Of a DNA stretch of 64,000 bases, positions 53,196 to 63,900 are shown piece after piece; the first letter of the stretch is position 1; the number at the start of each line of letters is the position of its first letter. The stretch comes from Brevibacillus formosus. Its GTDB lineage: Bacteria; Bacillota; Bacilli; Brevibacillales; Brevibacillaceae. A program made the translations under genes and the position numbers. The stretch is from contig NZ_PXZL01000001.1 in the NCBI RefSeq assembly GCF_003013405.1, positions 310,001 through 374,000 on the forward strand, given 5' to 3'. Below the pieces are notes generated by a model that did not search any database, had not been told where the DNA came from, and saw only the letters and a program-made list of their open reading frames with translations.

Positions 53196-53597
53196 GTGCT
53201 AAAAAGATTAGCGCATGTGACGCTGTACGTTCACGACTGTGAAGAGGCATTGCGGTTTTACACGGAAAAACTCGGGTTTGAAAAACGCATGGATTCTCGT
53301 ATGGATGATGGCTCTCGTTGGCTCACTGTCGGTCTTCCTGGGCAGGAGCTAGAGATTGTATTGCACGACCCTACTCATTGGCATAGGGAAGACGTTGCAC
53401 AGGAAATGCTTCGTCAAGTCGGCAAAAATCCAATGTGGGTTTGGGAGACGGATGATTTTTGGTCCACATACGAAACACTGCGTCAACGCGGCGTGAAGTT
53501 TGTGAGTGAACCAAACGAAGTGATGTATGGCATTGAGGTTGTTTTCGAGGATCTGCATGGCAATCGTTTTTTGTTGTTGCAGCCAGTCTTCCTATGA
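53196..53597 (+). CDS. VOC (glyoxalase/bleomycin resistance) family protein
   Basis: 133 residues with two beta-alpha-beta-beta-beta modules: AHVTLYVHDCEEALRFYTEKLGF at the start (pattern HVTLYV...ALRFYTEKLGF) and WSTYETLRQRGVKF...EDLHGNRFLLLQP at the end. Candidate metal ligands are the first His, a Glu in QELEIVLH and the Glu of EDLHGN. Members act as lyases, dioxygenases or binding proteins, so the substrate is open. It lies 20 bp after rluD and is closed by a hairpin. Confidence 0.82.
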   Translation: MLKRLAHVTLYVHDCEEALRFYTEKLGFEKRMDSRMDDGSRWLTVGLPGQELEIVLHDPTHWHREDVAQEMLRQVGKNPMWVWETDDFWSTYETLRQRGVKFVSEPNEVMYGIEVVFEDLHGNRFLLLQPVFL

Positions 53598-53620
53598 CAC
53601 TTACATAATGGCAGTTGGAT

Positions 53621-53665
53621 TGGAAAACGCTAGTAGAGAGCTTATTACTTTCTTCTGGCGTTTTT
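53621..53665 (+). terminator. Terminator after the VOC gene
   Basis: AAAACGCTAGTAGAGAG pairs imperfectly with CTTTCTTCTGGCGTTTT, then TTC; a T run overlaps the stem end. Confidence 0.65.
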
Positions 53666-53701
53666 TCATCATTTAATAGAGCGTGTAAGGAGTGAATGCC
53701 T

Positions 53702-55057
53702 GTGATCGGAAAATGGGGGAAGCTGATCAGCCTTTTTGTCCTTTTGGCTGTACTTGTCACAGAAACCGGAGAAGCAAAGGTGGCAGCCCAAAGCCAAGGG
53801 CCAGAGCGTGTGAACAAGGAAATAAGCGTTCCGGCAAAAATTGCATTTACGAGCAACCAGCATTTGTTTTTGGCAGATGGACGGGATGCGACAGGAAAGG
53901 TAATGCAAATCACCAAGGACGGCTATGCACAGATCGTGGGCTGGTCGCCAGACGGCAAGTGGCTCTTGTTCGTGAAATACAAAGGCAACGACAATTACTC
54001 GACACCAGGCTATGTGTGGATCGTCAGAGCTGATGGCAGCAAAGCTGTGCAGGTAGACGAGCGAGCTGTTTTTGAAACGCCAAAATGGTCCCCGAAAGTA
54101 AACAAGCTAGCGTACACCGTGAATGTCGGCAGTAATGAAGCGCCAAGATTATTGCTGACTGTAAAAGACGTCCAAGAGCACGGAGAGTTAGCTTTGCGAA
54201 GTACAACGAAGGCTGATTTCGCAGATTTTGCCTGGATGCCGGATGGAGAAAATATGCTTGTCTCACTACCTGCTGAAAAAAATAAGCCGATGACACTGGC
54301 CTTCCGAACGTTAGCAGGTAAAACGTTGGCTGCCTACCCGATTGCAGAACCGCCAAAAGTGGAAGAAGGCATCTACCCATGGGCAGCGACAGGCTTAAAA
54401 GTATCCCCGGATGGGAAGGCTGTGGCCTACTTTGTCCGGTATAACTCCGGCTCCTTGTCTGCTGATGGCGTACCGATTCAATGGTTTGATTTGACACAGC
54501 CTGCCAAAAAGCCAATAGAGCTCGGCACAGGATTGGCTTATCCTGATTGGCTTGCCTGGACACCAAATAGCGAACAGCTCGCTTTTGTCGATGGCACTGA
54601 CCGGATCGCCACGACTAACAAGCAGTTGAAGCTGGTAGATCGAGCAGGAAGGGTCAAAACAGTCAGCCCTGGTCCAGTGGTGGTAGACACTTACCCGATA
54701 TGGATTCCAAAAGCTCCGTACACGCTGCTTTTCACCAGAGGCTTGGCTACAGAGTATTCATACGACCCAAAAAAGGTCATGGTACCGGAACAAGGCATCT
54801 GGCGGCGATCCGCAGATGGAGCCGAGCAGCAGGTGACAAAAGGGGAAGCGAATACAGCCGACTACTATCCTGCGCCGTCTCCAGATGGAAAACAGCTTCT
54901 TTTCTTGCGGTTGGATCGAGCGGAGCACGGCTCCCTGTTTATCCAAGGAATTGGTGAGGATGCGGACAAACAAGTCGAGCTGATCAAAGACATTACGGGG
55001 GACATTGGTTATTATGCGAACTACTTGCCACCGTGGGTCAGCGTCTATTGGGAATAG
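53702..55057 (+). CDS. Secreted or membrane-anchored WD40/TolB-like beta-propeller protein
   Basis: About 451 residues: an N-terminal hydrophobic segment (LISLFVLLAVLVTET, about 7-21) followed by TolB/PD40-type blades: QIVGWSPDGKWLLFVKY, PKWSPKVNKLAYTV, FAWMPDGENMLVSL, GLKVSPDGKAVAYFV, AWTPNSEQLAFVD and APSPDGKQLLFLRL. Such folds bind partners or polymers outside the membrane. No catalytic motif is seen. GTG 53702 has AAGGAG nine bases upstream; ATG 53696 is only three bases from it. It stands alone between the VOC terminator and the pyr promoter, an insertion relative to the B. subtilis ylyB-pyrR order. Confidence 0.7.
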   Translation: MIGKWGKLISLFVLLAVLVTETGEAKVAAQSQGPERVNKEISVPAKIAFTSNQHLFLADGRDATGKVMQITKDGYAQIVGWSPDGKWLLFVKYKGNDNYSTPGYVWIVRADGSKAVQVDERAVFETPKWSPKVNKLAYTVNVGSNEAPRLLLTVKDVQEHGELALRSTTKADFADFAWMPDGENMLVSLPAEKNKPMTLAFRTLAGKTLAAYPIAEPPKVEEGIYPWAATGLKVSPDGKAVAYFVRYNSGSLSADGVPIQWFDLTQPAKKPIELGTGLAYPDWLAWTPNSEQLAFVDGTDRIATTNKQLKLVDRAGRVKTVSPGPVVVDTYPIWIPKAPYTLLFTRGLATEYSYDPKKVMVPEQGIWRRSADGAEQQVTKGEANTADYYPAPSPDGKQLLFLRLDRAEHGSLFIQGIGEDADKQVELIKDITGDIGYYANYLPPWVSVYWE

Positions 55058-55077
55058 TTAGACTTTTTCGGGCTGCA

Positions 55078-55106
55078 TTGACACCCGTCCAGAATCGTGT
55101 CATAAT
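55078..55106 (+). promoter_or_regulatory. Sigma-A promoter of the pyr operon
   Basis: TTGACA (55078-55083), 17 bases, CATAAT (55101-55106), about 25 bases before the first attenuator. Confidence 0.8.
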
Positions 55107-55130
55107 TCTACATGACGAATGGAACCTTTA

Positions 55131-55821
<691 letters not shown>

Positions 55822-55844
55822 AAAGAATAGGATTCCTCTTTAAA

Positions 55845-55932
55845 AACGATCCCGTGAGGTCGGCAAGAGGCAAGATACTTCCCATGATTATGGCGAAGCT
55901 AGCCTCTTTGTGCCCGCACAAAGAGGTTTTTT
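55845..55932 (+). promoter_or_regulatory. PyrR-dependent attenuator 2 (pyrR-pyrP gap)
   Basis: PyrR loop ACGATCCCGTGAGGTCGGCA (55847-55866) and a perfect ten-pair terminator CCTCTTTGTG/CACAAAGAGG (55903-55926) with TTTTTT. Confidence 0.9.
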
Positions 55933-55983
55933 GTATAAAAGAAGCTTTTTGATTGAAAGAAACAAAACAGGGGGCATACAGGC

Positions 55984-57333
55984 ATGAGCCAGAAAAATTA
56001 CATCGATGTAGACGAAACACCACATATTTCGCGATTGCTGCCACTTAGTATTCAACACTTGTTCGCGATGTTCGGCTCAACTGTATTGGTGCCGATCTTA
56101 ACGGGGCTGGATGTGGCAACTGCGCTCATGGCAAGCGGGATTGGAACCCTGTTGTTCCTGTGGATCACCAAAGGAAAGCTGCCGAACTACCTCGGTTCTT
56201 CCTTCGCTTTCATCGGTCCGATTATCGTCGTGAGTCAATCACATGGAGTAGGGACCGCACTCTTAGGCTGCTTCCTCTCCGGGATTGTGTACATCATCGT
56301 CGCCGGAATCGTGAAGAAGGCAGGGGTCAAATGGCTCGATCGGGTACTGCCACCAGTTGTCATCGCATCCGTCATCGTTGTGATCGGTCTGAGCCTAGCT
56401 GGTGTAGCAGTAGATATGGCAACGAAAGTCACTGTAGACGGCCAATCGCAAATGTCACTGACATCGATTGAAATCTCGCTGGTAACCGTGGTCATAACAG
56501 TGCTTGCAGCGGTTATGCTGCGCGGATTCCTTGGTCTTATCCCCATCTTGATCGGTATGGTTACAGGTTATGTATACACACTGCTGCGTCATCCTGAACT
56601 GATAAACTTTCAAAAAGTAGTGGAAGCAGACTGGTTCATCACGCCACAAAAAATGTTTACGGAGCACTTCAAATTTACCGAAGTCATGAGCGTAATCGGT
56701 GACGGCTCTGCATGGATTGCAGCACTGGTCATCGCGCCAGTCGCTTTCGTCACGCTGGCAGAGCATTTGGGTCACTTGCTGGTAACGAGCAAGGTCATGG
56801 ATCGCGATCTGATGAAAAATCCGGGCCTGCACCGCAGCTTGCTTGGGGACGGGGTGGCGACCTCTCTGGCAGCCATCATCGGAGGTCCGCCAGCAACGAC
56901 GTACGGAGAAAACATTGGTGTCCTTGCTATGACTAAGGTGTACAGCCGAGTGGTCATCGGTCTGGCTGCTGTACTGGCAATCATGTTCGCCTTCGCTGGT
57001 AAGATCAGCGCGATTTTAATGACGATTCCAACGCCGGTACTTGGCGGTGTCTCCATCATCCTGTTCGGTATCATCGCGGCACAAGGCTTGCGGATGTACG
57101 TCGAGCACAAAGTGAATTTTGCAGACAAGCGTAACATGATTCTTGCAGCCGTCATTCTTGTCACGGGAATCGGCGGATACAAAATCAGTTTTGCAAGTAC
57201 AGGTATCGCTTTCCTGAGCGATCTGACCATCGATAACATCGCACTCTCTACCTTCCTGGGAATTATTTTGCACCTGATCCTTCCTGGAAAAGAGTCCGCG
57301 ATGGGAGAAGCGCACCTTGAAGAACAAAAATAA
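55984..57333 (+). CDS. pyrP: Uracil permease
   Basis: 449 residues, nucleobase:cation symporter-2 (NCS2/UraA) family with about 14 membrane segments. Signatures: LPLSIQHLFAMFGSTVLVPI near the N-terminus, FAFIGPIIVV, the transport-site region VAFVTLAEHLGHL with the conserved Glu, and GGPPATTYGENIGVLAMTKV. It imports uracil for salvage by PyrR or Upp. Expression is controlled by the attenuator upstream. It matches the position and length of PyrP in B. subtilis. Confidence 0.96.
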   Translation: MSQKNYIDVDETPHISRLLPLSIQHLFAMFGSTVLVPILTGLDVATALMASGIGTLLFLWITKGKLPNYLGSSFAFIGPIIVVSQSHGVGTALLGCFLSGIVYIIVAGIVKKAGVKWLDRVLPPVVIASVIVVIGLSLAGVAVDMATKVTVDGQSQMSLTSIEISLVTVVITVLAAVMLRGFLGLIPILIGMVTGYVYTLLRHPELINFQKVVEADWFITPQKMFTEHFKFTEVMSVIGDGSAWIAALVIAPVAFVTLAEHLGHLLVTSKVMDRDLMKNPGLHRSLLGDGVATSLAAIIGGPPATTYGENIGVLAMTKVYSRVVIGLAAVLAIMFAFAGKISAILMTIPTPVLGGVSIILFGIIAAQGLRMYVEHKVNFADKRNMILAAVILVTGIGGYKISFASTGIAFLSDLTIDNIALSTFLGIILHLILPGKESAMGEAHLEEQK

Positions 57334-57358
57334 ATAGCCTAACGTTCCTAATCCTTTA

Positions 57359-57477
57359 AATCCAGTCCAGAGAGGCTGGCAAGGCAAAGAACGCTGTTTT
57401 GGCTGCCCAAAAAAGGCACTCAACCAGCTTCTTGTCTCGCTTGCCTCCAGATGCAAAGCGATGCCAAGAAGCTTTTT
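57359..57477 (+). promoter_or_regulatory. PyrR-dependent attenuator 3 (pyrP-pyrB gap)
   Basis: PyrR loop AGTCCAGAGAGGCTGGCAAG (about 57364-57383) and a branched terminator: GCTTCTTG (57427-57434) with CAAGAAGC (57465-57472), inner TCGCTTGC with GCAAAGCGA, then TTTTT. Confidence 0.88.
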
Positions 57478-57484
57478 CTGTGTA

Positions 57485-57558
57485 AAAAACGTCTCGACGT
57501 TTTTCATAAAACAGGATTTGACCGCTTGCGGTCTGCAAAAGAACGGGCTTGACCGTTC
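57485..57558 (+). repeat. Three short tandem hairpins upstream of pyrB
   Basis: AAAAACGTC/GACGTTTTT (57485-57504), GACCGC/GCGGTC (57520-57533) and GAACGG/CCGTTC (57541-57558) follow attenuator 3. They may protect the processed pyrB mRNA end or act in read-through; role unknown. Confidence 0.5.
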
Positions 57559-57587
57559 CTTTTGACCAAAAAGAATCGGAGGGATTC

Positions 57588-58532
57588 ATGATGAAAAATG
57601 TAGCGCATTTGATTGGCCTCAAAAACTTATCGAAAGAACAGATCATCCAGCTCCTTGAGCGAGCAGAGTATTGGGCTGCCAGACCAACTGAGCAAGCGGA
57701 TATCCTGCGCGGACGGTTTGTCGCGAATCTGTTCTTCGAGGCCAGCACCAGAACCCGCTTCTCTTTTGAAGTAGCTCAAAAGCGACTGGGCGCACATGTT
57801 TTGAACTTCATTCCGGAAACCTCCTCTACTGTAAAAGGCGAGACGGTCTATGACACGATTCGCACCTTGGAAGCAATGGGCGTGGAAGCAGCTGTGATCC
57901 GCACCAAGAAGGAAGGCCTGCTGCAAGAGCTGGCAGAAAGTGTAGACCTGAAGCTAATCAATGCGGGAGATGGAACGAATGAGCACCCGACCCAATGCTT
58001 GCTCGATCTTTTGACCATGAAAAGAAAGTTTGGCAAGCTCTCTGGTCTCACGGTAGCGATCATTGGTGATCTGCGCCACAGCCGCGTGCTCGGTTCTCAC
58101 CTGCATGCGCTGCCGAAGCTCGGTGTGAATCTGCTGCTCTCAGGTCCAGCTACGATGATGCCGGCACATATCCCGCAAGGTGTCAAAATCGTGGAAATGG
58201 AAGAAGCGGTTCAAACCGCGGATGTGGTTATGATGCTGCGTGTTCAGCTCGAGCGCCATGCGGAATCCCTCTATCTATCGAAGGAAGAGTATCACAAGGC
58301 ACATGGGCTCACACTGGAAAGAGCCAAAATGATGAAGTCCGGCGCAGTTATCATGCATCCGGCACCCGTCAATCGCGGGGTTGAGATTCATACCGATTTG
58401 GTAGAATGCGAAACATCCTTGATTCAAACCCAAGTGACCAACGGAGTCGCAGCAAGAATGGCAGTTCTAGAAACTCTTTTGAAAGGGAGCGAAATGACAT
58501 GGGAATCATCCTTGGCAACGGCAACGTACTAA
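57588..58532 (+). CDS. pyrB: Aspartate carbamoyltransferase, catalytic chain
   Basis: 314 residues. It condenses carbamoyl phosphate with aspartate, the second step of pyrimidine synthesis. The carbamoyl-phosphate loop reads FFEASTRTRFSFE, where most ATCases have FEPSTRTR; the Ser, Thr and Arg ligands are kept. Other motifs are GDGTNEHPTQ, GDLRHSRV and the C-terminal MHPAPVNRGVEI. GGAGGG lies five to eight bases before ATG 57588 or 57591. No regulatory chain (pyrI) is present, as in B. subtilis. Its end overlaps pyrC by 34 bases. Confidence 0.95.
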   Translation: MMKNVAHLIGLKNLSKEQIIQLLERAEYWAARPTEQADILRGRFVANLFFEASTRTRFSFEVAQKRLGAHVLNFIPETSSTVKGETVYDTIRTLEAMGVEAAVIRTKKEGLLQELAESVDLKLINAGDGTNEHPTQCLLDLLTMKRKFGKLSGLTVAIIGDLRHSRVLGSHLHALPKLGVNLLLSGPATMMPAHIPQGVKIVEMEEAVQTADVVMMLRVQLERHAESLYLSKEEYHKAHGLTLERAKMMKSGAVIMHPAPVNRGVEIHTDLVECETSLIQTQVTNGVAARMAVLETLLKGSEMTWESSLATATY

Positions 58533-59779
58533 ATCAGGCGGGGGAACTCACCCCGATGGAAATATTGGTGGAAAAGGGAAGAATCACAGCGATGGGGGAG
58601 ACACTCGATCGCTGTGGGCATGAATGGATCGATTGCCATGGCGGCATGATTAGCGCGGGTCTTATCGATGTCCACGTACATCTGCGCGAGCCAGGCTTTG
58701 AACATAAAGAAACGATCGAAACAGGGGCAAAAGCAGCGGTACAAGGCGGATTTACAACAGTAGCATGCATGCCGAACACACGACCATCCATCGACAGCGT
58801 CGAGACCGTGACCTACATTTTGGACAAAGCGAGCGAGGCTGGAATGGCGCGCGTGATCCCATATGGTGCGATTACCGTTCGCCAATTGGGAAAAGAGCTG
58901 ACGGATTTTGCTGGGTTAAAAGAAGCGGGGATCTTTGCTCTGACAGATGATGGTGTGGGTGTGCAATCAACTGCGATGATGAAAAAGGCCATGCAAAAAG
59001 CAGCGGAGCTCGATATCGCAATCGTCGCTCACTGTGAGGACGAAGACCTGTTGATTCCGGGTGCAGCTTTGCATGACGGGGTGGTAGCAGCTCGACACGG
59101 ACTCCCTGGAATTCCTTCTGAATCGGAGTCCATCCATGTCGGACGCGATATTTTACTGGCAGAACAGACAGGTGTTCACTACCACGTATGCCACATCAGC
59201 GCGAAAGAGTCGGTGCGTTTGGTACGCGACGGGAAACGCGCTGGCGTGAATGTAACGTGTGAAGTCAGCCCGCATCACCTCCTGCTGTGCGACGAGGATA
59301 TCCCGGACAATCTGGATACGAATTGGAAAATGAATCCGCCGCTGCGCTCTCGTGAAGATCGCGCTGCACTGATTGCGGGATTGAAAGACGGCACCATTGA
59401 TATGATCGCCACAGACCATGCACCACACACCCAAGAGGAAAAAGCAAACGGGATAAGCCGCGCTCCATTCGGAATCGTCGGACTGGAGACAGCATTCCCT
59501 CTGTTGTACACAAATCTCGTGCAAACCGGAGAGCTGACCTTGAAGAAGCTGGTTGAGCTCTTGACCGTGAAGCCAGCAGAAGCATTCAAACTGCCATACG
59601 GACGTCTGGAAGTAGGCGCACCAGCAGACCTGACTGTGATTGATCTGGAGACGGAAAAATCAATTGATCCAAGCACATTCGCAAGTAAAGGAATCAACAC
59701 ACCATTTGCTGGTTGGGCATGCAAAGGCTGGCCGACCCTGACGCTGGTAGATGGGAAGATCGTATATCAAAACGTGTAA
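58499..59779 (+). CDS. pyrC: Dihydroorotase
   Basis: 426 residues, class I dihydroorotase of the amidohydrolase superfamily, cyclising carbamoyl aspartate. Metal and active-site motifs: DVHVHLREPGFEHKET, the His residues in IVAHCED and YHVCHISAKES, and the Asp in MIATDHAPHT. ATG 58499 has AAGGGAG ten bases upstream, overlapping the end of pyrB, so translation is probably coupled. Larger in-frame openings inside pyrB have no support. Confidence 0.96.
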   Translation: MGIILGNGNVLNQAGELTPMEILVEKGRITAMGETLDRCGHEWIDCHGGMISAGLIDVHVHLREPGFEHKETIETGAKAAVQGGFTTVACMPNTRPSIDSVETVTYILDKASEAGMARVIPYGAITVRQLGKELTDFAGLKEAGIFALTDDGVGVQSTAMMKKAMQKAAELDIAIVAHCEDEDLLIPGAALHDGVVAARHGLPGIPSESESIHVGRDILLAEQTGVHYHVCHISAKESVRLVRDGKRAGVNVTCEVSPHHLLLCDEDIPDNLDTNWKMNPPLRSREDRAALIAGLKDGTIDMIATDHAPHTQEEKANGISRAPFGIVGLETAFPLLYTNLVQTGELTLKKLVELLTVKPAEAFKLPYGRLEVGAPADLTVIDLETEKSIDPSTFASKGINTPFAGWACKGWPTLTLVDGKIVYQNV

Positions 59780-59834
59780 AAACGACTGACAGACAAGACA
59801 AAAGTTTTTACACAACAATGGAGGAGGAGCATAA

Positions 59835-60932
59835 ATGCGTGCAAGATTGATCTTGGAAGACGGAACAGAATTTATCGGGACGGCATTTGGAGCGACAAAG
59901 GAGTCCTACGGGGAAGTGGTTTTCAATACAGGGCTGACTGGCTATCAGGAGGTTTTGTCTGACCCATCCTACTGCGGACAGATTGTCACCATGACATACC
60001 CACTGATCGGAAATTACGGGATCAATCGAGACGACTTTGAAGCTGTTCGTCCATACATTCACGGCTTCGTTGTTCGCGAGCATTGCGAGGCGCCGAGCAA
60101 CTGGCGCAATACGAACACACTCGATGAACTGCTGAAAACATATGACATTCCGGGCATTGCTGGAATCGACACCCGGATGCTGACGAGAAAAATTCGTTAC
60201 CACGGCACGATGAAGGGCATGATTACAACCAGTGAAGCCCCGTTGGCTGAATTGGTTGCTTCCCTGAACGGCACGACATTAATGACAGACCAAGTATCAC
60301 GCGTTTCTACGAAAAGCGTCTTCAGCTGCCCAGGTACAGGTCATCGGGTAGTGCTGGTAGACTTCGGAGCCAAGCACGGGATTTTGCGCGAGTTGACCAA
60401 GCGCAACTGCGACGTAGTCGTCGTGCCTTACAATGTGACAGCAGAAGAGATTCGCCGCATTCAGCCGGACGGGATACTCTTGTCCAATGGCCCTGGGGAC
60501 CCGAAGGACGTACCGCAAGCCGTAGAGATGATTCGCGAAATCTTGGGTGAATATCCTCTGTTCGGAATTTGCCTCGGTCACCAGTTGTTTGCGCTGGCAT
60601 CTGGCGCTGACACAACGAAAATGAAATTCGGACACCGTGGCGGCAACCATCCGGTAAAAGAGCTGCCAACCGGACGCACCTATATCACATCCCAGAACCA
60701 CAGCTATGCAGTCAAAGAAGACTCACTGGCAGGCACGGAATTGGAAGTTACACATATCGCACTCAATGATGGAACCATCGAAGGCGTACGACATGCAGCG
60801 AAGAATGCATTCTCAGTACAGTACCATCCAGAAGCAGCTCCAGGACCGTATGATTCCGGCTACCTGTTTGACCAGTTTCTTGCCATGATGGAAACCGCTA
60901 AGGAGGAAAAAACTCATGCCAAAACAAGATAA
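59835..60932 (+). CDS. carA: Carbamoyl-phosphate synthase small (glutaminase) chain
   Basis: 365 residues; pyrimidine-specific enzyme by operon context (pyrAA of B. subtilis). The N-terminal CPSase small-chain domain ([32 protein letters not shown]) is followed by a class I glutaminase with the nucleophile Cys in FGICLGHQ and His-Glu in YHPEAAPGP. It supplies ammonia to the large chain. GGAGGAGC precedes the ATG. Its last codons overlap the carB start by 17 bases. Confidence 0.96.
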   Translation: MRARLILEDGTEFIGTAFGATKESYGEVVFNTGLTGYQEVLSDPSYCGQIVTMTYPLIGNYGINRDDFEAVRPYIHGFVVREHCEAPSNWRNTNTLDELLKTYDIPGIAGIDTRMLTRKIRYHGTMKGMITTSEAPLAELVASLNGTTLMTDQVSRVSTKSVFSCPGTGHRVVLVDFGAKHGILRELTKRNCDVVVVPYNVTAEEIRRIQPDGILLSNGPGDPKDVPQAVEMIREILGEYPLFGICLGHQLFALASGADTTKMKFGHRGGNHPVKELPTGRTYITSQNHSYAVKEDSLAGTELEVTHIALNDGTIEGVRHAAKNAFSVQYHPEAAPGPYDSGYLFDQFLAMMETAKEEKTHAKTR

Positions 60933-63900
60933 TCTGAAAAAAATCCTCGTAATCGGCTCTGGACCTATCGTCATCGGGCAGGCTGCTGAATTTGACTATG
61001 CAGGCACGCAAGCATGCGAAGCGTTAAAAGAAGAGGGGATGGAGGTAGTTCTGATCAACTCCAACCCTGCGACCATCATGACCGATACAAACATGGCGGA
61101 CAAAGTATATATCGAGCCAATCACACCTGAATTCGTAGCGCGTGTCATTCGCCAAGAGAAGCCGGATGGACTCCTGCCTACACTTGGGGGTCAAACAGGC
61201 TTGAACATGGCTGTTGCCCTATCAGAAGCAGGCGTTCTCGAGCAAGAGAATGTAAAGCTGCTCGGAACCAAGCTGGAATCGATCAAGCAAGCAGAAGACC
61301 GCGACCTGTTCCGTTCCCTCATGAATGAACTGGGCGAGCCAGTACCTGAATCAGTGATCGTGAGCACGGTAGAAGAAGCTGTCGATTTTGCAAACGAAAT
61401 CGGTTATCCCATCATCGTTCGTCCTGCCTACACCTTGGGTGGTACAGGCGGCGGAATTTGTGAAGATGAAGAAACACTCCGCGAGATCGTCGCAAGCGGA
61501 TTGAAATACTCCCCGATTACGCAATGCTTGATCGAGAAAAGCATTGCCGGCATGAAAGAAATCGAGTACGAAGTGATGCGCGATGCCAATGACAACTGCA
61601 TCGTAGTCTGCAACATGGAAAACATCGACCCAGTCGGCGTGCATACAGGTGACTCTATCGTAGTGGCACCGAGCCAAACACTGGCTGACCGCGAGTATCA
61701 AATGCTGCGCACATCGGCACTGAACATCATCCGGGCTCTCGGTATCGAGGGTGGCTGCAACGTACAATACGCACTCGACCCGCACAGCTTCCAGTACTAC
61801 GTGATCGAAGTGAACCCGCGTGTGAGCCGCTCTTCTGCACTGGCTTCCAAGGCAACAGGCTACCCAATCGCAAAGATGGCAGCCAAAATCGCAATCGGCT
61901 ACACGTTGGATGAACTGAAAAACCCGGTGACAGGCCAAACATACGCATGCTTCGAGCCAACACTGGACTACATTGTCAGCAAAATCCCACGCTGGCCATT
62001 CGACAAGTTCCAATCCGCCAACCGCAAGCTCGGCACGCAAATGAAAGCGACCGGAGAAGTGATGGCGATCGGTCGGAGTTTTGAAGAATCGATCATGAAA
62101 GCCATCCGTTCCTTGGAAATCGGCAGCTATCACATCGAGATCAAGGGAGCAGGCGAAATCAGCGAGGAAGATTTGAAAGCACGACTGGTGCACGCAGATG
62201 ACGAACGCCTCTTCCTGCTGGCAGAAGCACTGCGCCGTGGCTGGACAATCGAGCAACTGCACAACCTGACCAAGATCGATCTGTTCTTCCTGCACAAGTT
62301 CCATAAAATGATTGCCTTTGAAGCGGAACTGGCAAAAGGCTTGACGAGCGAGAAGCTGTACGAAGCAAAACGCATGGGCTTCACGGACCGCAAAATTGCC
62401 GAGCTGTGCGGTGAGACAGAAGAAGCGGTACACGCAATGCGCAAAGAAAAAGGCTTTGTACCTGTATATAAAATGGTAGATACGTGCGCGGCAGAATTCG
62501 AAGCGCAAACACCGTACTACTACTCCGCGTATGAAGTAGAAGACGAGCGCATCGAGACTGGCAAGAAGCGCGTAGTCGTGCTGGGCTCCGGACCAATCCG
62601 CATCGGTCAAGGAATCGAGTTTGACTATGCGACTGTCCACGCTGTCTGGGCGCTGAGAGAAGCGGGCTATGAGGCAGTGATCATCAACAACAACCCGGAG
62701 ACCGTCTCTACAGACTTCAACACTTCTGATCGCCTGTACTTCGAGCCGCTGTACATCGAAGACGTCATGAACATTCTCGATGTGGAAAAACCAGAGGGTG
62801 TCATCGTACAATTCGGCGGACAAACCGCGATCAACCTGGCTGACAAGCTGGCTGCACGCGGAATCAAAATCTTGGGTACGAGTCTGGAAAACATCGACGC
62901 AGCGGAAAACCGCGAGAAGTTCGAAGCGCTGCTGCGCGAGCTGGAAATCGCCCAACCACCAGGCAAAACGGTTACGTCAGTCGAGCAGGCAGTAGTGGCA
63001 GCAGAAGGCCTTGGCTTCCCAGTCCTGGTTCGCCCATCCTACGTACTTGGCGGACGTGCGATGGAAATCGTCTACAACCAGTCCGAACTGTTGGAGTACA
63101 TGGAAAAAGCGGTGAAGGTAAATCCTGATCACCCTGTACTGGTAGACCGTTACATGGTCGGAGTCGAAGCGGAAGTCGATGCGATCTGCGACGGCGAAAA
63201 CGTCCTAATCCCAGGCATCATGGAGCATATCGAACGCGCAGGGGTGCACTCCGGTGACTCCATCGCCGTATACCCTCCGCAATCCTTGTCCCAAGCGATC
63301 AAGGATGAACTGATCGACATGACGACAAAGCTGGCGCGTGCCCTGCAAATCAAAGGCTTGCTCAACATCCAGTTTGTCATCTATAAAGACCGCCCATACG
63401 TAATCGAGGTCAATCCGCGCTCGTCCCGTACGGTGCCATTCCTCTCCAAAGTAACGGGGATTCCAATGGCGAACATCGCGACGAAAGCGATTCTTGGTCA
63501 CTCGATCATCGAACAAGGCTTTACACCGGGCTACCATCCAGAGGAATCGATGGTTTCTGTCAAAGTACCAGTCTTCTCCTTCGCAAAGCTGCGCCGCGTC
63601 GATATTACGCTTGGCCCTGAAATGAAGTCGACCGGAGAAGTCATGGGACGCGAGAGCACGCTGGCAAAAGCGTTGTACAAAGGCTTGGTCGCAGCAGGCA
63701 TGAACATCCCGACACAAGGCACCTTGCTCGTGACTGTTGCTGATAAAGACAAGGAAGAAGCGCTGGATATCGTGAAACGCTTCCGCCACCTCGGCTTCAA
63801 GCTAATGGCGACCGCAGGAACAGCCGATTATTTGGAGCAAGCGGGACTGCAAGTCACACGCGTGAGCAAATTGTCCGAAGGCACGCCAAACCTGCTGGAT

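Noticed and set aside
61351-62955. Antisense open frame of 534 codons opposite carB
   Set aside because: carB is certain on the + strand; long antisense frames arise from its codon bias, and the product is Cys/His/Phe-rich with no family resemblance or ribosome site.
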